From Fimbriimonadaceae bacterium (lineage in GTDB: Bacteria > Armatimonadota > Fimbriimonadia > Fimbriimonadales > Fimbriimonadaceae): DNA of 64,000 bases. Positions 1-8,155 of the stretch are shown one piece after another. Numbering within the stretch: position 1 is the stretch's first letter; every line of letters starts with the position of its first letter. The notes below the pieces were generated by a model. The model was not told where the DNA came from. It did not search any database and saw nothing but the letters and a program-made list of their open reading frames with translations. The position numbers and the translations under genes are program-made. The stretch is from positions 32,269-96,268 of the forward strand of contig JALHNM010000010.1 in the NCBI GenBank assembly GCA_022843485.1, given 5' to 3'.

Positions 1-2
1 CC

Positions 3-272
3 GGGGTACCCGTGTGCTGGCAGTGCGGCGAGCCCTTCGACCAGAACGACGGCCGGTACGCGCTGATCGAGAAGAAGAACGACATCGACACCTCGGTGCC
101 GGTGGGCGTGCACCGCAAGTGCTTCAACCCGGCCCAGCAGTTCAGCGTCGGCGTGCAGCTTCGCAAGGCGGCGGCGGGGATCCTCGAGAAGACGAAGCTC
201 GCCAAGGTGCTCGCGGGCGCGGACAGGATCGCGAACGCCGCGCTCGAGAGCGCCAAGAAAGTCGTCCTCTAA
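3..272 (+). CDS. 5'-truncated zinc-ribbon-like protein
   Basis: The frame is open to the first bases of the window, so the true start probably lies upstream; GTG at base 12 is the first in-frame start codon inside. Counted from that codon, Cys2, Cys5 (CWQC), His34 and Cys37 (HRKC) could bind one zinc ion. The C-terminal half is an alanine- and lysine-rich helix. The next gene follows after 10 bases with a strong ribosome site between. Function unknown; the virion and fibre neighbourhood suggests a structural or assembly role. Confidence 0.65.
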   Translation, partial: GVPVCWQCGEPFDQNDGRYALIEKKNDIDTSVPVGVHRKCFNPAQQFSVGVQLRKAAAGILEKTKLAKVLAGADRIANAALESAKKVVL

Positions 273-282
273 AGGAGCGCTC

Positions 283-981
283 ATGGAGATCGAGAACTAC
301 GCGGACGGTAGCTACAGCACCTCGGACTACGGGGGTCGGGGCGACATCTTCGCCTTGGTGCCCCGGGTGTTCCCGGTGCCGGACTACCTCGCCGAGTACT
401 TCGATCTCGGCAAGGCGCTGCGCGTCGCGACGGACACCTGCACCTTGCAGCAAGGCAAGTGCTGGGTGATTCGTCGCGACCGCATGCTGCCTCGAGCGGG
501 GCAGCGGTGCGGGCGCGGGGAGTGCGGGTGGAGGAGCCCGAACAGCCCAGGGCTCGCGGCGGAGCTCGAGGGCTTGCGGGACGGCTCGCTCGCGCGGGCG
601 CTCGGCGGCACGCCCGTCGCGCTCGCGACGAGCCGGGGGCTGGCGGTGGTCCAGGACGGCACCGTGCTGCCCTTGTGGCAGCGGGTGTACCGGAACACGG
701 GCGCCAACCACTTCGTCGTGCAGGGCCCGAGCGAGACGTACTCGGCGGCGGTTCGCGCGGCGATGGTGCTGGCGGACCGGACGCAGGCGCAGCGGCTCGT
801 GTACCGCACGGGCGTCAGCGGGGAGCCCATCCCGATGCTCTACGTCGAGCCTGGGGGCCTCACGCGCTCGGCCAGGGGCCCGCGCGGGGACGCGACGCAG
901 GTGTCGCTGATGGATCAGTTCGAGCTGCGGCAGGCCATGGCGGCTTCCGCAGGTGGATCTTTGATGCCCCACGGGATGTGA
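283..981 (+). CDS. Hypothetical phage protein, 232 aa
   Basis: The start is supported by AAGGAG seven bases upstream. I do not recognise the family. It has no signal peptide or membrane segment. Two cysteine pairs (CTLQQGKC and RCGRGEC) lie around residues 53-85, and the C-terminal third is Gly/Arg/Ala-rich. It lies upstream of the small beta-rich fibre-type proteins on the same strand, so a structural or assembly role is likely but unproven. Confidence 0.75.
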   Translation: MEIENYADGSYSTSDYGGRGDIFALVPRVFPVPDYLAEYFDLGKALRVATDTCTLQQGKCWVIRRDRMLPRAGQRCGRGECGWRSPNSPGLAAELEGLRDGSLARALGGTPVALATSRGLAVVQDGTVLPLWQRVYRNTGANHFVVQGPSETYSAAVRAAMVLADRTQAQRLVYRTGVSGEPIPMLYVEPGGLTRSARGPRGDATQVSLMDQFELRQAMAASAGGSLMPHGM

Positions 982-986
982 TCGTC

Positions 987-1331
987 ATGGCGATGACGGT
1001 CACCCTCATGCCCGACGGGCTGCACCATGCCATCGCGACCGGCGAGATCACGGTTGGTGCGGGCTTCGGCGAGGTTGTGGGCCTGGGCATCGGGCAACTG
1101 ATGCAGCTCCGGCTGCCGTTCGAGTCGCGGGTCTACACCCCGGTCGGGTTCGAGGAGCAGTTCTTCATCCTGGCCAAGAGCCTGGACGGTAACGTGAGCG
1201 ACGTGCGCTTGAACGCGATCCCTTTCGTCTACGACGACGTGGGGGTGATCTTGCGCCTCGACGTGGACATCACGGCGGACCCCGCGAACACGTACATGCA
1301 GCTCGAAGCCCACCACTCGGTAGGCAGGTGA
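987..1331 (+). CDS. Small beta-rich fibre-type protein, copy 1 (114 aa)
   Basis: ATG follows five bases after the preceding stop. The protein is beta-rich with no membrane segment. From about residue 27 it is clearly paralogous to the protein ending at 10098: both share GFGEV, QLM-LRLPF, AK/ARSLDGNVS and EAHH-IGR at the C-terminus. In both loci the next gene, about five bases on, starts MA-(Q/H)-(I/L)-x-FI, so a two-gene module appears to have been copied. Likely a virion or fibre-associated protein; exact role unknown. Confidence 0.8.
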   Translation: MAMTVTLMPDGLHHAIATGEITVGAGFGEVVGLGIGQLMQLRLPFESRVYTPVGFEEQFFILAKSLDGNVSDVRLNAIPFVYDDVGVILRLDVDITADPANTYMQLEAHHSVGR

Positions 1332-1335
1332 CTGC

Positions 1336-1791
1336 ATGGCGCAAATCATCTTCATCCCGTTGGGGAGTGGTGGCGGTGGCGGAGGTCCAGCCGAAGTTTT
1401 CCAGTGGAACGCCAACGGCGACCTGCCTGCCTTCGACCCGCAGGCCGGCAGCTTCAACGGCTTCCTCTCGAGCAACGCGCTTCTAGCGGGGCCTGGTCCG
1501 TTCGACGGGCAGCGACAGGTGCTCGCTGCGCAGACCATCGCGGCGCTCCGGGTAACGCAGAGGGTCCCGAGCACGGCGCCCAGCACGACCACGGTCGAGT
1601 TCTACCGGATCCGAGGGGGTGTGGTAACGAGTCTGGGCACCGTGTCGCTGAACAACACGGTCCAGTTCCAGGCGGCCAGCGCGCCTCCGCTCGCGGCGGG
1701 CCTGCAGGCGGCTGACGTGTTGTTCGTGTCCTTCGCGGCCATCCCTGGGCTGGACGCCGCTGACTTCTCCTGCTGGCTGGCGCTCGTATGA
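1336..1791 (+). CDS. Glycine-linker beta-rich fibre-associated protein (151 aa)
   Basis: It begins MAQIIFIPLGSGGGGGGP, a short hydrophobic strand followed by a poly-glycine linker. The rest alternates short polar and hydrophobic strands rich in Ala, Thr and Val, as in small phage fibre, chaperone or capping proteins. It is positioned like the 116-aa protein downstream of the second module copy, although similarity beyond the N-terminus is weak. Its stop overlaps the next start (ATGA). Role inferred from context only. Confidence 0.75.
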   Translation: MAQIIFIPLGSGGGGGGPAEVFQWNANGDLPAFDPQAGSFNGFLSSNALLAGPGPFDGQRQVLAAQTIAALRVTQRVPSTAPSTTTVEFYRIRGGVVTSLGTVSLNNTVQFQAASAPPLAAGLQAADVLFVSFAAIPGLDAADFSCWLALV

Positions 1792-2483
1792 CCACAGGAC
1801 TGCTATCGAAGGTGATCGCGTCGGCGGACGCCGCCACAGGGCTGATCGCGGCGGCGAACGGCACGGTGCAGAAGGTCGCGGGCGACTCGCTCGGGCGCCT
1901 GTGGGCGCGCGTGTTCGGCGACACGCCGCACGACAGCCCCGACAACACGAACCCGAGCGCGAACTACCCGGTGAAGATCGGCGGACGCGCGGCCCCCTCG
2001 GCGGCCGGCTTCGCGGCGCCCGTGGTGGTGGACGACCGCACGGACGCGGCGTTCGACGTGAACGGGCGCATGATCGTGGCGGTCGGGGCGATGCCCTCGA
2101 GCAGCGCGGTGCTGACGACGCCCAACCCGATCGCGGACGGGACGACGAGCGTCTACTCGGTGCTGGCTCCTGTGGCGGGCAGCGGCACAGGGCAGCTCTT
2201 GATCAAGGGCGGGAGTGGGCGCCTCAGGCGCGTCCAGGCGCACAACAACAGCCCCAGCGCGACGCTGTACCTGCAGGTGTTCAACTCGGTCAACACGGCC
2301 GGCATCGTGACCGGCACGTGGCACTGGGGGATGTTGGCCATACCTCCGGGCGGCGTCGGAGAGTACGACTTCTCGGAAGCGGACCTCGCGTGCACGGCAG
2401 GCATTGCGGTCGCGCTCAGCACCACCCAAACCTCCTACACGGCAGCCGCAGTCACCGGCGTGTTCTGCGCGCAGTACGCGTGA
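1788..2483 (+). CDS. Hypothetical fibre-associated protein (231 aa)
   Basis: Translationally coupled to the previous gene by ATGA, and ending nine bases before the giant fibre gene. The N-terminal 40 residues are helical (ASADAATGLIAAANG). The remainder is beta-rich and small-residue-rich, with NYPVKIGG near residue 60, a pattern common in phage receptor-binding or fibre-attachment proteins. No membrane segment. It may connect the fibre to the particle; this is inferred from gene order. Confidence 0.75.
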   Translation: MTTGLLSKVIASADAATGLIAAANGTVQKVAGDSLGRLWARVFGDTPHDSPDNTNPSANYPVKIGGRAAPSAAGFAAPVVVDDRTDAAFDVNGRMIVAVGAMPSSSAVLTTPNPIADGTTSVYSVLAPVAGSGTGQLLIKGGSGRLRRVQAHNNSPSATLYLQVFNSVNTAGIVTGTWHWGMLAIPPGGVGEYDFSEADLACTAGIAVALSTTQTSYTAAAVTGVFCAQYA

Positions 2484-2492
2484 GGTGAGACA

Positions 2493-5400
2493 ATGGCGTT
2501 GTTCGTAGCACCGGATGGAGTTTCGATAGGAGCGGGCACGCAGACCGCGCTCTCGGGCACCGTCGTGCTCTCGAACTCGAACGGGATCTCCTTCGGGATG
2601 AGCGGGAGCTCGCGAATCACGGCCTCGTACACGGTCCCCTCGACGGCAGGCCTCATCTCGGCCGTCAACGTCTCGGCAGGCACGACCTCGACGAACGCGA
2701 CCGCGTTCACTTTTGCGAACGCGAACGGGGTGTCGTTCGGCCTGAACGGGCAGACGATCACGGCATCGGTGGCCGGGGCCGGTGGTGGGGGTGTCGCCAT
2801 CGCCGGAGGCACGCAGACCGCTACGAGCGGCACTGTCGTCTTCTCGAACTCGAACGGGATCTCCTTCGGGCTCAGCGGCAGCACGCGGATGACCGCGTCG
2901 TACACGGTGCCCTCGACGGCAGGGCTGATCTCTGCCGTCAACGTCTCGGCAGGCACCACGTCGAACAACCTCAGCGCTCTCACCTATGCGAACGCGAACG
3001 GTGTTTCGTTCGGGCTGAACGCTTCGACGGTGACGGCGTCGGTCGCGGCAGGAGCGACCGCGACCGGCAACTTCGGAGCTCTCGGTGCGGGCACCCAGAC
3101 CGCAACGAGCGGCACTGTCGTGTTCTCGGACAGCAACGGGATTTCCTTCGGGATGAGCGGCTCCTCGCGGATCACCGCTTCGTACACGGTGCCCTCGACG
3201 GCAGGCCTCATCTCGGCAGTCAACGTATCCGCAGGCACCACGTCGAACAACCTCACTGCGCTGACCTATGCGAACGCAAACGGCGTTTCGTTCGGCCTGA
3301 ACGCGTCGACTGTGACGGCGTCGGTTGCTGCGGGCGCCACGGCGACCGGCAACTTCGGGGCTCTCGGTGCGGGCACCCAGACCGCTACGAGCGGTACCGT
3401 CGTCTTCTCGGACTCGAACGGGATCTCCTTCGGGATGAGCGGCTCCTCGCGGATCACCGCTTCGTACACGGTGCCCTCGACGGCAGGACTGATCTCCGCA
3501 GTCAACGTATCGGCAGGCACCACGTCGAACAACCTCAGTGCCCTCACCTATGCGAACGCGAACGGCGTTTCGTTCGGCCTGAATGCTTCGACGGTGACGG
3601 CGTCGGTGGCGGCAGGAGCGACCGCGACCGGCAACTTCGGGGCTCTCGGCGCGGGCACCCAGACTGCTACGAGCGGCACCGTTGTCTTCTCGGACTCGAA
3701 CGGGATCTCTTTCGGGATGAGCGGCAGCTCGAGGATCACCGCTTCGTACACGGTGCCCTCGACGGCAGGGCTGATCTCCGCCGTCAACGTCTCGGCAGGC
3801 ACCACGTCGAACAACCTCACTGCGCTGACCTACGCGAACTCGAACGGCGTTTCGTTCGGCCTGAACGCGTCGACTGTGACGGCGTCGGTGGCAGCAGGCG
3901 CCACCGCGACCGGCAACTTCGGAGCTCTCGGTGCGGGCACGCAGACCGCTACGAGCGGCACCGTTGTCTTCTCGGACTCGAACGGGATCTCCTTCGGGAT
4001 GAGCGGCAGCTCGAGGATCACCGCTTCGTACACGGTGCCCTCGACGGCAGGCCTCATTTCGGCAGTCAACGTCTCGGCAGGCACGACCTCGACGAACGCG
4101 ACCGCGTTCACCTTTGCGAACGCGAATGGCGTTTCGTTCGGGATCAACGGGCAGACGATCACAGCGTCGGTCGCGCCCGGAGGAGCGGGTGGTGTCGCCA
4201 TCGCCGGAGGCACGCAGACCGCCACGAGCGGTACCGTCGTGTTCTCGGATTCCAACGGGATTTCCTTCGGGATGAGCGGCAGCTCGAGGATCACCGCTTC
4301 GTACACGGTGCCTTCGACGGCAGGCCTGATCTCTGCCGTCAACGTTTCGGCAGGGACCACGTCGAACAACCTCACTGCGCTGACCTACGCGAACGCGAAC
4401 GGCGTTTCGTTCGGCCTGAACGCTTCGACTGTGACGGCGTCGGTGGCAGCAGGCGCCACCGCGACCGGCAACTTCGGAGCTCTCGGTGCGGGCACGCAGA
4501 CCGCTACGAGCGGCACCGTTGTCTTCTCGGACTCGAACGGGATCTCCTTCGGGATGAGCGGCAGCTCGAGGATCACCGCTTCGTACACGGTGCCCTCGAC
4601 GGCAGGACTGATCTCCGCAGTCAACGTATCGGCAGGCACCACGTCGAACAACCTCAGTGCCCTCACCTATGCGAACGCGAACGGCGTTTCGTTCGGCCTG
4701 AATGCTTCGACGGTGACGGCGTCGGTGGCGGCAGGAGCGACCGCGACCGGCAACTTCGGCGCTCTCGCAGCGGGCACCCAGACCGCAACGAGCGGCACGG
4801 TCGTCTTTTCGGACAGCAACGGGATCTCCTTCGGGATGTCGGGCTCCTCGAGGATCACCGCTTCGTACACGGTGCCCTCGACCGCCGGCCTCATCAGCGC
4901 GGTGAACTTCTCGGCCGGGACCACCAGCACAAACGCCACTGCGGTTACGTTCGGCAACGCCAACGGGTTCAGCTTCGGGCTCAACGCCGGCACGATCACA
5001 GGGTCGTACACGGTGCCAACCGTCCCCAGTATTGCGACGCAGGTCTATGATGTCGGCTCAGCGGGTTCGACGGGCACAGTTACCCGGTATGCCCCGGAAG
5101 ACCACCGTCACGCAGGCGTGTTCTATGTGGCGGCCGGAAGCAACACCGGCAACACGCTCGGGAACACCACGCCGCAGCACGGCGCATGGGTCATCGCGGG
5201 TACCGGGAACATCACGATCTCTGGGTCCACCGGAGGTGCCGGCGTTCATACGGCCTGGGTGTCCGGCAGCCAGAGTACGGCCCCGGGCGCCATCGCAGGA
5301 GGCACGCAGACTGCGACGAGCGGCACGGTCGTCTTCTCGAACAGCAACGGGATTTCCTTCGGGCTCAGCGGCAGCACGCGGATGACGGCGGACTTCGCCG

Positions 5401-6539
5401 CGATCAAGTCGATCAGCGCAGGCACGACTCGAGCGACGAACGGCGAGGTGGTGTTCGGGGATGGCGGCGGCATCACGTTCGGCATGAACGGGAACACGCT
5501 GACGGCGACGGTCGTCCCGGGAGCTGCCGCAGGCATCGCAGCGATCGGTGCAGGCACGCAGACCGCCACGAGCGGGACCATCCTGTTCAAGGACGGCAAC
5601 AACGTCACGTTCGGGATGAGCGGAACGGCGGAGGTCACGGCCTCCGCGAACCCAGGCGTGAGCGCGCTCAGCGCAGGCACGCAGTCCGCGAACTCTGGCT
5701 TGGTCGAGTTCAAGAATCAGAACGGGATCTCGTTCGGGCTGAGCGCGAGCTCGATCATGACGGCGTCCCACAACGGCATCACGACGCCGATCGTCACCCT
5801 GTCGAGCTACATGCCGTGGCCGTTCGTCAACACGGGTACGGGCGCGTTGGGGCTCGCCACGAACACCAGCACCCCCATGACGCTGCTGCCGTTCAACGTG
5901 CCCGTGCCGGTGTTCGCCGAGGCGCTTCGGGCGGTCGTGTCGATGAGCTTCCAGACCGGCGGCACCTCGAGCTACAACCAGTCCGGGACGTTGCAGTGGG
6001 GCCTCTACAGTCGCGAGACCGGCACCAACTCTACGCGGCTCGTGCAGATGGGGTCGAGCTCGTTCAGCTACGGCGTCTCGTACAACAACTCGACGATCAG
6101 CATCTCGCAGGTCTCGACCACGAACTTCGGTAGCGCGGACTACTCGTACGTGCAGACCACGTCTGCGGGCCTCAACATCTCGTCGGGGTACACCGGCTTC
6201 AAGCTGATGTGGCTCAAGCTCAACTCGACGCTCACCCAGGGTGCCTACTGGCTGGGTTTGCACCACAGGAACTCCTCCTCGAGCTTCAACTCGGGGCTTC
6301 GCATGTCGTTCTTCGGGCACACCGAGACGGTCACGGGGCTTGCGCCCATGGGCAGCTTCTCGTCCGCGTGGAGCACGGGCACGAACGTGCCGGGGCAGCT
6401 CGGCGGCAACTTCTTGGCGTTCGGAGGCTCGTACTCTGTTGCGGCACTGACGCAGTTGCAGGCCACGGTCACGCTCTCGCAGCTCACACAGAACGTGGGC
6501 TTTCAGCCCTGGGCGGACTTCGTCACACGCATGACCTAG
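2493..6539 (+). CDS. Giant repeat fibre / receptor-binding protein (1348 aa)
   Basis: Residues about 15-840 are nine copies of a 91- or 94-residue unit, each holding paired short repeats of the type SNGISFGMSG-SRITAS and NANGVSFGLN-STVTAS, a probable beta-helical or beta-prism shaft. Around residue 853-870 comes APEDHRHAG, a His motif seen in phage fibre proteins. More divergent copies of the short repeat follow (about 935-1090), and then a non-repetitive C-terminal domain (about 1105-1348) that should carry receptor binding. The repeats are nearly identical in DNA as well as in protein, which implies recent expansion or gene conversion. Neighbouring glycosyltransferase- and methyltransferase-like genes could modify it. 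The receptor is unknown. Confidence 0.92.
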   Translation: MALFVAPDGVSIGAGTQTALSGTVVLSNSNGISFGMSGSSRITASYTVPSTAGLISAVNVSAGTTSTNATAFTFANANGVSFGLNGQTITASVAGAGGGGVAIAGGTQTATSGTVVFSNSNGISFGLSGSTRMTASYTVPSTAGLISAVNVSAGTTSNNLSALTYANANGVSFGLNASTVTASVAAGATATGNFGALGAGTQTATSGTVVFSDSNGISFGMSGSSRITASYTVPSTAGLISAVNVSAGTTSNNLTALTYANANGVSFGLNASTVTASVAAGATATGNFGALGAGTQTATSGTVVFSDSNGISFGMSGSSRITASYTVPSTAGLISAVNVSAGTTSNNLSALTYANANGVSFGLNASTVTASVAAGATATGNFGALGAGTQTATSGTVVFSDSNGISFGMSGSSRITASYTVPSTAGLISAVNVSAGTTSNNLTALTYANSNGVSFGLNASTVTASVAAGATATGNFGALGAGTQTATSGTVVFSDSNGISFGMSGSSRITASYTVPSTAGLISAVNVSAGTTSTNATAFTFANANGVSFGINGQTITASVAPGGAGGVAIAGGTQTATSGTVVFSDSNGISFGMSGSSRITASYTVPSTAGLISAVNVSAGTTSNNLTALTYANANGVSFGLNASTVTASVAAGATATGNFGALGAGTQTATSGTVVFSDSNGISFGMSGSSRITASYTVPSTAGLISAVNVSAGTTSNNLSALTYANANGVSFGLNASTVTASVAAGATATGNFGALAAGTQTATSGTVVFSDSNGISFGMSGSSRITASYTVPSTAGLISAVNFSAGTTSTNATAVTFGNANGFSFGLNAGTITGSYTVPTVPSIATQVYDVGSAGSTGTVTRYAPEDHRHAGVFYVAAGSNTGNTLGNTTPQHGAWVIAGTGNITISGSTGGAGVHTAWVSGSQSTAPGAIAGGTQTATSGTVVFSNSNGISFGLSGSTRMTADFAAIKSISAGTTRATNGEVVFGDGGGITFGMNGNTLTATVVPGAAAGIAAIGAGTQTATSGTILFKDGNNVTFGMSGTAEVTASANPGVSALSAGTQSANSGLVEFKNQNGISFGLSASSIMTASHNGITTPIVTLSSYMPWPFVNTGTGALGLATNTSTPMTLLPFNVPVPVFAEALRAVVSMSFQTGGTSSYNQSGTLQWGLYSRETGTNSTRLVQMGSSSFSYGVSYNNSTISISQVSTTNFGSADYSYVQTTSAGLNISSGYTGFKLMWLKLNSTLTQGAYWLGLHHRNSSSSFNSGLRMSFFGHTETVTGLAPMGSFSSAWSTGTNVPGQLGGNFLAFGGSYSVAALTQLQATVTLSQLTQNVGFQPWADFVTRMT
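2535..5010 (+). repeat. Nine in-frame tandem units of 273 or 282 bp in the fibre gene
   Basis: Units start at 2535, 2808, 3090, 3372, 3654, 3936, 4209, 4491 and 4773. Spacings are 273, 282, 282, 282, 282, 273, 282 and 282 bases, all multiples of three. The two 273-base units contain a Gly-rich GGVAIAGG linker in place of the GATATGNFGALGA linker of the 282-base units. Identity is high even at synonymous positions. Confidence 0.95.
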
Positions 6540-6542
6540 CGG

Positions 6543-6571
6543 TTGACAGACATAAGCTATCGAGGTATCCG
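6543..6571 (+). promoter_or_regulatory. Candidate sigma70 promoter downstream of the fibre gene
   Basis: TTGACA, then 17 bases, then TATCCG. It lies directly after the fibre stop codon and ends ten bases before the GTG of the small RHH-like gene, so the transcript would have almost no leader. The -35 box is perfect and the -10 box is weak. Confidence 0.45.
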
Positions 6572-6580
6572 TAGGTCCTC

Positions 6581-6754
6581 GTGACGCCCCCGCCGGAGTA
6601 CCCGAAAGTGCTGTTCGTCCGTATCTCGGACGGGCTCGAGCTGAAGTTGGACTTGCGGGTCATGGCGGAGAGGGCCGCACGCCCCGGGGTCAAGATCACG
6701 AAGGCGGATGTGGTACGGGAGATCTTGCTGCAAGCACTGAAGGACGATCGATGA
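6581..6754 (+). CDS. Ribbon-helix-helix-like small protein (57 aa)
   Basis: GTG start; the stop overlaps the following ATG (ATGA), which supports the frame. The fold pattern is a short strand (LFVRISDGLELKLD) followed by two amphipathic helices (RVMAERAA and KADVVREILLQAL). This matches the Arc/MetJ-type ribbon-helix-helix DNA-binding plan in length and order. It may be a local repressor acting on the promoter directly upstream. The assignment rests on the pattern only. Confidence 0.6.
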   Translation: MTPPPEYPKVLFVRISDGLELKLDLRVMAERAARPGVKITKADVVREILLQALKDDR

Positions 6755-7509
6755 AGCGCAAGACCAAGACCGGGATGGTACCGGCGCAGGAGGCTCTCGG
6801 CGCTCTCGAGGGCCTGGGGTTCGAGCGCATCGCGCTCTTGCCCGGCACGACGTACAAGGACAACTCGACGGTCATCGTCGTGCCGTCGCGGGGTCTGGTG
6901 CATCACCGGGTGGTGACGGCGCTCCAGGGCGTGATCGGGCCCATGAACCAGAAGAGGGCGATGCTGTTCGCGGTAGGCGACGAGGTCGGCAAGGCCTACA
7001 ACCGCATGATCGAGCACGTCCTCGCGCACCCCGAGCTGTCGAAGTGGAAGTACCTCATGACGCTCGAGGACGACAACCTGCCGCCGCCCGACGCGCACAT
7101 CCGGCTGCTCGAGTCGATCGAGGCCACGAAGATGGATGCGATGAGCGGGATCTACTTCACCAAGGGTGAGGTGAACATGCCCATGGCGTACGGGGACCCC
7201 GAGGAGTTCACGCGCACGGGAGTTCTGGACTTCCGCCCGCGGGACATTCGTGCGGCGCTCGCACGCGGGCAGGTCATGGAAGTGAACGGCATCGCGATGG
7301 GGTGTGCGTTGTGGCGCATGGACTTGTTCAGGGAGATCCCGGCTCCGTGGTTCGTCACGGTCGCGGACTATATCCCTGGGCAGGGCACCAAGGCCTTCAC
7401 GCAGGACCTCCACTTCTGCGAGCAGGCGCGCCGGAAGGGGAAGCGGTTCGGCGTCGACTTCCGGGTACGCGTGGGGCATCTCGACATCAACACGAACACG
7501 GTTTACTGA
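6751..7509 (+). CDS. GT-A-type glycosyltransferase-like protein (252 aa)
   Basis: The core resembles family-2-like glycosyltransferases. A strand leads into LMTLEDDNLPP (acidic Glu96, Asp97, Asp98), which would be the metal and nucleotide-sugar site. A later TQDLHFCEQARRKG stretch resembles the conserved acidic segment before an acceptor-side helix. There is no membrane segment. It is coupled by ATGA to the RHH-like gene and followed by a methyltransferase-like gene. A plausible job is glycosylation of the fibre or of a host-surface sugar; substrate unknown. Confidence 0.7.
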   Translation: MKRKTKTGMVPAQEALGALEGLGFERIALLPGTTYKDNSTVIVVPSRGLVHHRVVTALQGVIGPMNQKRAMLFAVGDEVGKAYNRMIEHVLAHPELSKWKYLMTLEDDNLPPPDAHIRLLESIEATKMDAMSGIYFTKGEVNMPMAYGDPEEFTRTGVLDFRPRDIRAALARGQVMEVNGIAMGCALWRMDLFREIPAPWFVTVADYIPGQGTKAFTQDLHFCEQARRKGKRFGVDFRVRVGHLDINTNTVY

Positions 7510-7518
7510 GAGGGATTC

Positions 7519-8145
7519 ATGAAGAAGCAGCGCAGCAAGAAGGTCCTCGAGATCGTCAAAGAGAAGCCCTTGGTCAAGCTCGACCTGGCGTGCGGGCAGT
7601 CGCCGAAGGAGGGGTTCGAGGGCGTGGACCTCTACGCACCGAACGCCAAGCACAAGGTCGATCTCTTCAAGTTCCCCTTCCCGTGGAAGTCGCACAGCGT
7701 AGACGAGCTGCACGCGTCGCACTTCCTCGAGCACCTGCCCATGCGCGAGGTCGAGGAGCGGGACATCCTGGCGGGCGGTCGCACGGGCGGGGAGAAGATC
7801 ATCGGCAAGGACTTCCTCTTCGCGTTCATGGACGAGTGCTGGCGCGTGCTGAAGCCCAACGGGACGATGACCATCATCGTGCCGAACGCCACGAGCACGC
7901 GCGCGTTCCAGGACCCGACGCACCGGCGGTTCCTGGTGGCGGCCACGTTCTTCTACTTCAACAGGGAGTGGCGCGAGGCGCAGAGGCTCAACCACTACAG
8001 GGTGGACTGCAACTTCGGCTTCAACGCGGTCCCGATCGTGTCCGTCGAGGAGACGCTGCGGTCCGAAGAGGTCCAGCGGCAGCGGTTCAACGAGCTCTGG
8101 AACGTGATCCAGGACTGGCAGGCAGTGCTGACGGCCATGCCGTAG
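7519..8145 (+). CDS. Class I SAM-dependent methyltransferase-like protein (208 aa)
   Basis: Motif I appears as VKLDLACGQSP at residues 19-29, followed by the acidic strand end GVDLY. HFLEHLP and then MDECWRVLKPNGTMTIIVPN match the late core strands of small-molecule methyltransferases, many of which act on sugars. No NPPY or DPPY motif is present, so it is not an adenine DNA methylase. Its position beside the glycosyltransferase-like gene suggests a shared decoration pathway. GAGAGG precedes the ATG. Confidence 0.72.
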   Translation: MKKQRSKKVLEIVKEKPLVKLDLACGQSPKEGFEGVDLYAPNAKHKVDLFKFPFPWKSHSVDELHASHFLEHLPMREVEERDILAGGRTGGEKIIGKDFLFAFMDECWRVLKPNGTMTIIVPNATSTRAFQDPTHRRFLVAATFFYFNREWREAQRLNHYRVDCNFGFNAVPIVSVEETLRSEEVQRQRFNELWNVIQDWQAVLTAMP

Positions 8146-8155
8146 AGGAAGTGCC

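Noticed and set aside
2535..5010. CRISPR-like array
   Set aside because: Regular repeats are in-frame protein repeats of about 280 bases without spacers.
2984..5011. Minus-strand open frames opposite the fibre repeats
   Set aside because: They repeat with the fibre units and arise from codon bias of the plus-strand repeats; no ribosome sites or independent conservation.
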